The position numbers and the translations under genes are program-made. 64,000 nucleotides of DNA from Polynucleobacter parvulilacunae (GTDB lineage: Bacteria; Pseudomonadota; Gammaproteobacteria; Burkholderiales; Burkholderiaceae). The notes below the pieces were generated by a model. It was not told the origin of the DNA, searched no databases, and worked only from the letters and a program-made list of their open reading frames with translations. Shown here one piece after another: positions 60,850 through 64,000 of this stretch (its first letter is position 1; the number at the start of each line of letters is the position of its first letter). Location: contig NZ_JACVPW010000001.1 in NCBI RefSeq assembly GCF_018881715.1, positions 583,337 to 647,336 of the forward strand. The letters are read 5' to 3'.

Positions 60850-61416
60850 TTATTTGTTTTGTAAAAAATTCTTAAGCAGGGCATGGCCATGCTCAGAAAG
60901 AATCGATTCAGGGTGGAATTGCACACCTTCAACAGCAAGCTCTTTATGACGTACACCCATAATCTCGCCATCGGATGAGGTGGCAGTTACTTCTAGCATT
61001 GCCGGCAAGGAGCTCTTCTCAATCGCCAGAGAGTGATAGCGAGTCACCTTGAATGGATCAGGTAAGTTTTTAAATACACCTATACCGGTGTGATGAATGC
61101 TATCAGTCTTGCCGTGCATCACTTTTTGGGCGCGAATGACTTTGCCGCCAAATGCTTCACCAATTGCTTGATGCCCAAGACAAACACCGAGGATCGGAAT
61201 TTGTCCCGCATAACGCTTAATGGTTTCAACGGAGATACCTGCCTCTGAAGGGCTGCAAGGTCCGGGAGAGATGCAAATGCGTGCAGGATTTAGTTTGGCA
61301 ATTTCTTCGACAGCAATCTCATCATTGCGAAATACTTTTACTTCTTCACCAAGTTCTGCAAAGTACTGAACGAGGTTGTAAGTAAAAGAATCGTAGTTAT
61401 CAATCATTAGGAGCAT
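60850..61416 (-). CDS. trpG: Anthranilate synthase, glutamine amidotransferase subunit
   Basis: Supplies ammonia to TrpE. Triad Cys is in [15 protein letters not shown] and His/Glu in QFHPESIL; the N-terminus [19 protein letters not shown] is typical. The start is the ATG at 61416: an ideal AAGGAGG (61422-61428) lies 5 bases before it, while the TTG at 61419 would be too close. The start lies inside the end of trpE (17-base overlap), so the two subunits are made in step. It may also serve para-aminobenzoate synthesis, as in many bacteria. Confidence 0.97.
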   Translation of the reverse strand: MLLMIDNYDSFTYNLVQYFAELGEEVKVFRNDEIAVEEIAKLNPARICISPGPCSPSEAGISVETIKRYAGQIPILGVCLGHQAIGEAFGGKVIRAQKVMHGKTDSIHHTGIGVFKNLPDPFKVTRYHSLAIEKSSLPAMLEVTATSSDGEIMGVRHKELAVEGVQFHPESILSEHGHALLKNFLQNK

Positions 61417-62905
61417 CAAGTCCTCCTTGTACTAAATCTGCTGCCGTAAGAACTGCGCGCGCTTTTGCTTCCGTTTCTTTCCATTCAGCAGTGGGGTCAG
61501 AGTCAGCAACAACGCCTGCTCCTGCTTGGGAGTGAAGCATTCCATCGCGGATGACGCCGGTACGAATAGCAATCGCTACATCCATATCACCCGAGAAGGA
61601 AAGGTAACCCACTGCGCCACCATATACACCGCGCTTCACAATTTCCATCTCATCGATGATTTCCATTGCCCGAATTTTTGGAGCGCCTGATAAGGTGCCT
61701 GCAGGGAATGTGGCTCGCAATACATCCATATTGCTCATATTGTCCAGAAGATCACCCTCTACTGAACTCACGATGTGCTGAACATGAGAGTACTTCTCAA
61801 TAGACATGGAGTCAGTTACTTTGACTGAGCCAGTTTTGGCAATGCGACCCACGTCATTACGAGCCAGATCAATCAACATGACATGCTCGGCAATTTCTTT
61901 GGGGTCGGCCAAAAGCTCTTTAGCTAGGCGCTCATCTTCCTCCGGATTGGTGCCGCGAGGGCGCGTGCCAGCGAGTGGTCGGATTGTCACAATCTTCTCG
62001 GCAGCGCGTTTTTCTTGACGCACCAAAATCTCAGGAGATGAGCCTACGATTTGCATATCGCCAAAGTCATAGAAATACATATAAGGCGATGGATTGAGTG
62101 AACGCAAGGCTCTGTATAGAGTTAATGGAGAGTCGGTGAATGGCTTGCTAATGCGTTGGCCAATCACAACCTGCATGCAATCGCCGGCCAAAATATATTC
62201 TTTGGTTTTGAGCACTGCTTTTTCAAAATCCGCTGCTTTGAATTTACGAATTAGGTCAGTTTTAGTGCTTGGTAAAGAGGCCGGCATATTTGCAGGCTTA
62301 CCAAGACAAGTGAGCAATTCTTTTAAACGACTCTGTGCTTTATCAAACCCATCTGTCATGCTGGGGTCTGCATAAACAATAAAATAAATTTTCCCAGCAA
62401 CGTTATCAATTACTGCTAACTCTTCAGTCAACATCAGCTGAATATCGGGAACGCCTAATTCGTCTGGCAGTTGATGCTTCGCTAAACGTGACTCGATATA
62501 GCGAACAGTGTCATAGCCAAAGTAGCCAGCAAGACCGCCACAAAAGCGGGGCATATCTGCTTGTAAAGCAACCTTAAAACGCTTGAAATAAGCATCCACA
62601 AAGTCTAGTGGATTATCAGTATTAGTCTCAACAACCTTGCCATCGGTTACCACTTCATTGACTGGCGCGGAGGGAGTGCCAATAGTTCTAATGATAGTCT
62701 TGGCAGGCAGGCCAATAAAGGAGAAGCGGCCGAAACGCTCACCACCTAAAACAGATTCCAATAGGTAGGTATTAGTCTTGCCAAATGCTTGGCTAAGCTT
62801 AACGTAGAGCGACAGCGGGGTCTCAAGATCTGCTAAAACCTCTTTGATTAGAGGAATGCGATTGAAACCCTGTTTAGCTAGGGCATTAAATTCTTCACGC
62901 TGCAT
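61400..62905 (-). CDS. trpE: Anthranilate synthase component I
   Basis: Converts chorismate and ammonia to anthranilate. The Trp feedback site [18 protein letters not shown] near residue 50 is intact. The chorismate-binding domain includes [40 protein letters not shown] and [18 protein letters not shown]. Length 501. The ATG shares one base with the rpe stop (TAATG), so translation is coupled. No leader peptide or attenuator precedes it because rpe is directly upstream. Confidence 0.98.
   Translation of the reverse strand: MQREEFNALAKQGFNRIPLIKEVLADLETPLSLYVKLSQAFGKTNTYLLESVLGGERFGRFSFIGLPAKTIIRTIGTPSAPVNEVVTDGKVVETNTDNPLDFVDAYFKRFKVALQADMPRFCGGLAGYFGYDTVRYIESRLAKHQLPDELGVPDIQLMLTEELAVIDNVAGKIYFIVYADPSMTDGFDKAQSRLKELLTCLGKPANMPASLPSTKTDLIRKFKAADFEKAVLKTKEYILAGDCMQVVIGQRISKPFTDSPLTLYRALRSLNPSPYMYFYDFGDMQIVGSSPEILVRQEKRAAEKIVTIRPLAGTRPRGTNPEEDERLAKELLADPKEIAEHVMLIDLARNDVGRIAKTGSVKVTDSMSIEKYSHVQHIVSSVEGDLLDNMSNMDVLRATFPAGTLSGAPKIRAMEIIDEMEIVKRGVYGGAVGYLSFSGDMDVAIAIRTGVIRDGMLHSQAGAGVVADSDPTAEWKETEAKARAVLTAADLVQGGLDAPND
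61422..61428 (-). promoter_or_regulatory. Strong Shine-Dalgarno of trpG inside trpE
   Basis: AAGGAGG on the minus strand, 5 bases before the trpG ATG. It is embedded in the last codons of trpE and fixes the trpG start. Confidence 0.8.
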
Positions 62906-63630
62906 TACGCTTTCCCTGACTTTCCTAATTCAGTGCGCATTGCTTGTATTACTTGTGCGTAATTTTCTTGTGCGTAAATTGCAGAACCCGCTACAAAAGT
63001 ATCGGCACCAGCTCGCGCTACTTCTGCAATGTTGTCGACTTTAATTCCGCCATCTACCTCAAGACGAATGTGTCGGCCAGTCTCTGTCTGATAGCGATCA
63101 AGGCGTGTGCGTACTTGAGCAATCTTATTTAGGGTGCTTGGAATAAATGATTGGCCACCGAATCCAGGGTTTACTGACATCAGTAAAACGAGATCGAGTA
63201 ATTCTAAGGTGTGATCGAGATGATCAAGTGGTGTTGCCGGATTTAATACGAGACCTGCTTGGCATCCTTGATCACGAATGAGGTTCAGTGTGCGATTGAC
63301 ATGTGGGCTTGCTTCAGGATGGAAGCTAATTAAATTGGCGCCTGCTTTAGCAAAATCAGGAACGATGCGATCTACGGGTTCGATCATCAAGTGAACGTCG
63401 ATCACCGCAGGTTTGCCATCTTTATTTGCATAAGGGCGAATAGCCTCACAAACTAAGGGGCCAATGGTGAGGTTGGGCACGTAGTGGTTGTCCATCACGT
63501 CAAAGTGAATCCAGTCAGCGCCAGCCACTAAAACGTCCTGCACTTCCTTGCCTAAGCAGGCGAAGTCAGCAGACAAAATGGATGGGGCGATAACAAATTG
63601 ACTATTTGAGGATGATTTTTGGCTTTCCAT
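62905..63630 (-). CDS. rpe: Ribulose-phosphate 3-epimerase
   Basis: TIM-barrel metalloenzyme that interconverts ribulose-5-phosphate and xylulose-5-phosphate. [50 protein letters not shown] and EVDGGI are the conserved loops with metal and catalytic residues. A 12-residue Ser/Gln-rich leader precedes the usual start. Length 241. In several betaproteobacteria a gph gene sits between rpe and trpE; here they touch. It is divergent from apaG by 49 bases. Confidence 0.97.
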   Translation of the reverse strand: MESQKSSSNSQFVIAPSILSADFACLGKEVQDVLVAGADWIHFDVMDNHYVPNLTIGPLVCEAIRPYANKDGKPAVIDVHLMIEPVDRIVPDFAKAGANLISFHPEASPHVNRTLNLIRDQGCQAGLVLNPATPLDHLDHTLELLDLVLLMSVNPGFGGQSFIPSTLNKIAQVRTRLDRYQTETGRHIRLEVDGGIKVDNIAEVARAGADTFVAGSAIYAQENYAQVIQAMRTELGKSGKA

Positions 63631-63679
63631 CCCTAGATTCTAGCTTGCAGTTGGCTTAAGGATGGAGCAGAATTCGTCC

Positions 63680-64000
63680 ATGAATCCCCACGAAATGAGC
63701 ATTACGGTGAAAGCCCAGTACCTTCCTGAGCAATCTGACCCCGATAACCGCCAATTTGCCTTTGCTTACACGGTAACCATTCGAAATACCGGGACGGCCA
63801 GTATTCAGGTTATTGCCCGCCATTGGTTCATTACGGACGGGGATAACGATGTCCAGGAGGTAAAGGGCCTGGGCGTTGTCGGACAACAGCCCTTATTGCG
63901 TTCTGGCGAGCATTTTGAGTACACCAGCTGGGCTACTTTGCCCACCCCTGCAGGAACAATGCGTGGTGAGTACTTTTGCGTGACAGAGGACGCGCAGTTC
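63680..64000 (+). CDS. apaG: ApaG domain protein (3' end cut by window edge)
   Basis: The frame opens at ATG 63680 and runs 107 codons to the right edge. MSITVKAQYLPEQSDPDN, YTVTIRNTGTASIQVIARHW, the GxGVVGxxP run KGLGVVGQQPLLRSGE and GTMRGEYFCV are the hallmarks of ApaG, a fibronectin-III-like protein of about 125 residues. About 15-20 residues are missing. Its biochemical role is unsettled. CAGAAT (63668-63673) ends 6 bases before the ATG, with TTGCAG 17 bases upstream. Confidence 0.95.
   Translation, partial: MNPHEMSITVKAQYLPEQSDPDNRQFAFAYTVTIRNTGTASIQVIARHWFITDGDNDVQEVKGLGVVGQQPLLRSGEHFEYTSWATLPTPAGTMRGEYFCVTEDAQF

Noticed and set aside
62905..63680. trp leader peptide or attenuator upstream of trpE
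   Set aside because: rpe is directly fused by a one-base overlap; there is no leader region with Trp codons or alternative hairpins.

Overview
The window reads as ordinary chromosome of a betaproteobacterium of the Burkholderiaceae, most likely Polynucleobacter or a close relative. The evidence is the gene order (aroB-aroK-secretin divergent from mrcA; mla-ibaG-murA-his-tat; petABC-sspAB; hemA-prfA-prmC-grxD; rpe-trpE-trpG-trpD-trpC), a neisserial/burkholderial-type trimeric porin, a phasin, a moderate GC content and very dense coding. The genus is an inference. There is no prophage, CRISPR array, rRNA operon or integrative element. The only mobile-type gene is one REP-associated (RAYT) transposase. 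No gene-free stretch exceeds 300 bases.

Layout. 1-3.0 kb (minus): 3' part of a shikimate/type IV pilus cluster, with aroB (cut by the window edge), aroK, a short PilQ-like secretin and a composite PilN/O/P-like protein. 3.1-6.3 kb (plus): penicillin-binding protein 1A, the RAYT transposase and its palindromic repeat. 6.3-12.6 kb: gltB-gltD glutamate synthase behind a clear sigma70 promoter. 12.6-18.3 kb: the lipid-trafficking system mlaF-E-D-A-C-B, a YadGH-like ABC-2 exporter and ibaG. 18.4-29.1 kb: murA, then hisG-hisD, an inverted hisC, hisB-H-A-F, an inverted orphan HicB-like antitoxin, hisI-hisE, hinT and tatABC. 29.0-34.5 kb: a Sel1-repeat protein (minus), a major porin with a strong terminator, and a TPR/O-GlcNAc-transferase-like protein. 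34.6-37.8 kb: a glutamate/aspartate ABC importer. 37.8-39.4 kb (minus): a DegS-like protease and mscL. 39.6-43.6 kb: cytochrome bc1 petABC, sspA, sspB and tRNA-Thr(UGU). 43.7-46.9 kb: a glycosyltransferase, an MHS-family transporter (minus) and a phasin. 47-52 kb (minus): rmuC, grxD, prmC, prfA, hemA. 52-56.8 kb: a small membrane protein (plus), then ubiH-like, dsbC, an M61 peptidase and ung (minus). 56.8-59 kb: ychF, a winged-helix regulator divergent from a MASE1-only membrane protein. 59-64 kb: the trp genes with rpe (minus) and the start of apaG (plus).

Functionally this is mostly housekeeping: envelope building (mrcA, murA, mla, dsbC, degS, mscL, porin), nitrogen assimilation and amino-acid synthesis (gltBD, his, trp, aro, gltIJKL), respiration (petABC, ubiH, hemA) and protein export (tatABC, whose likely substrates include the twin-arginine Rieske protein PetA encoded here). 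I did not find a clearly new biological system. The best candidates for a closer look are the condensed pilus locus, the regulator/MASE1-only pair with a perfect palindrome between them, the two reversed genes inside the his cluster, the RAYT gene with its adjacent palindrome, the OGT-like transferase, and several genes whose start codon lies 6-8 bases after a -10-like hexamer.
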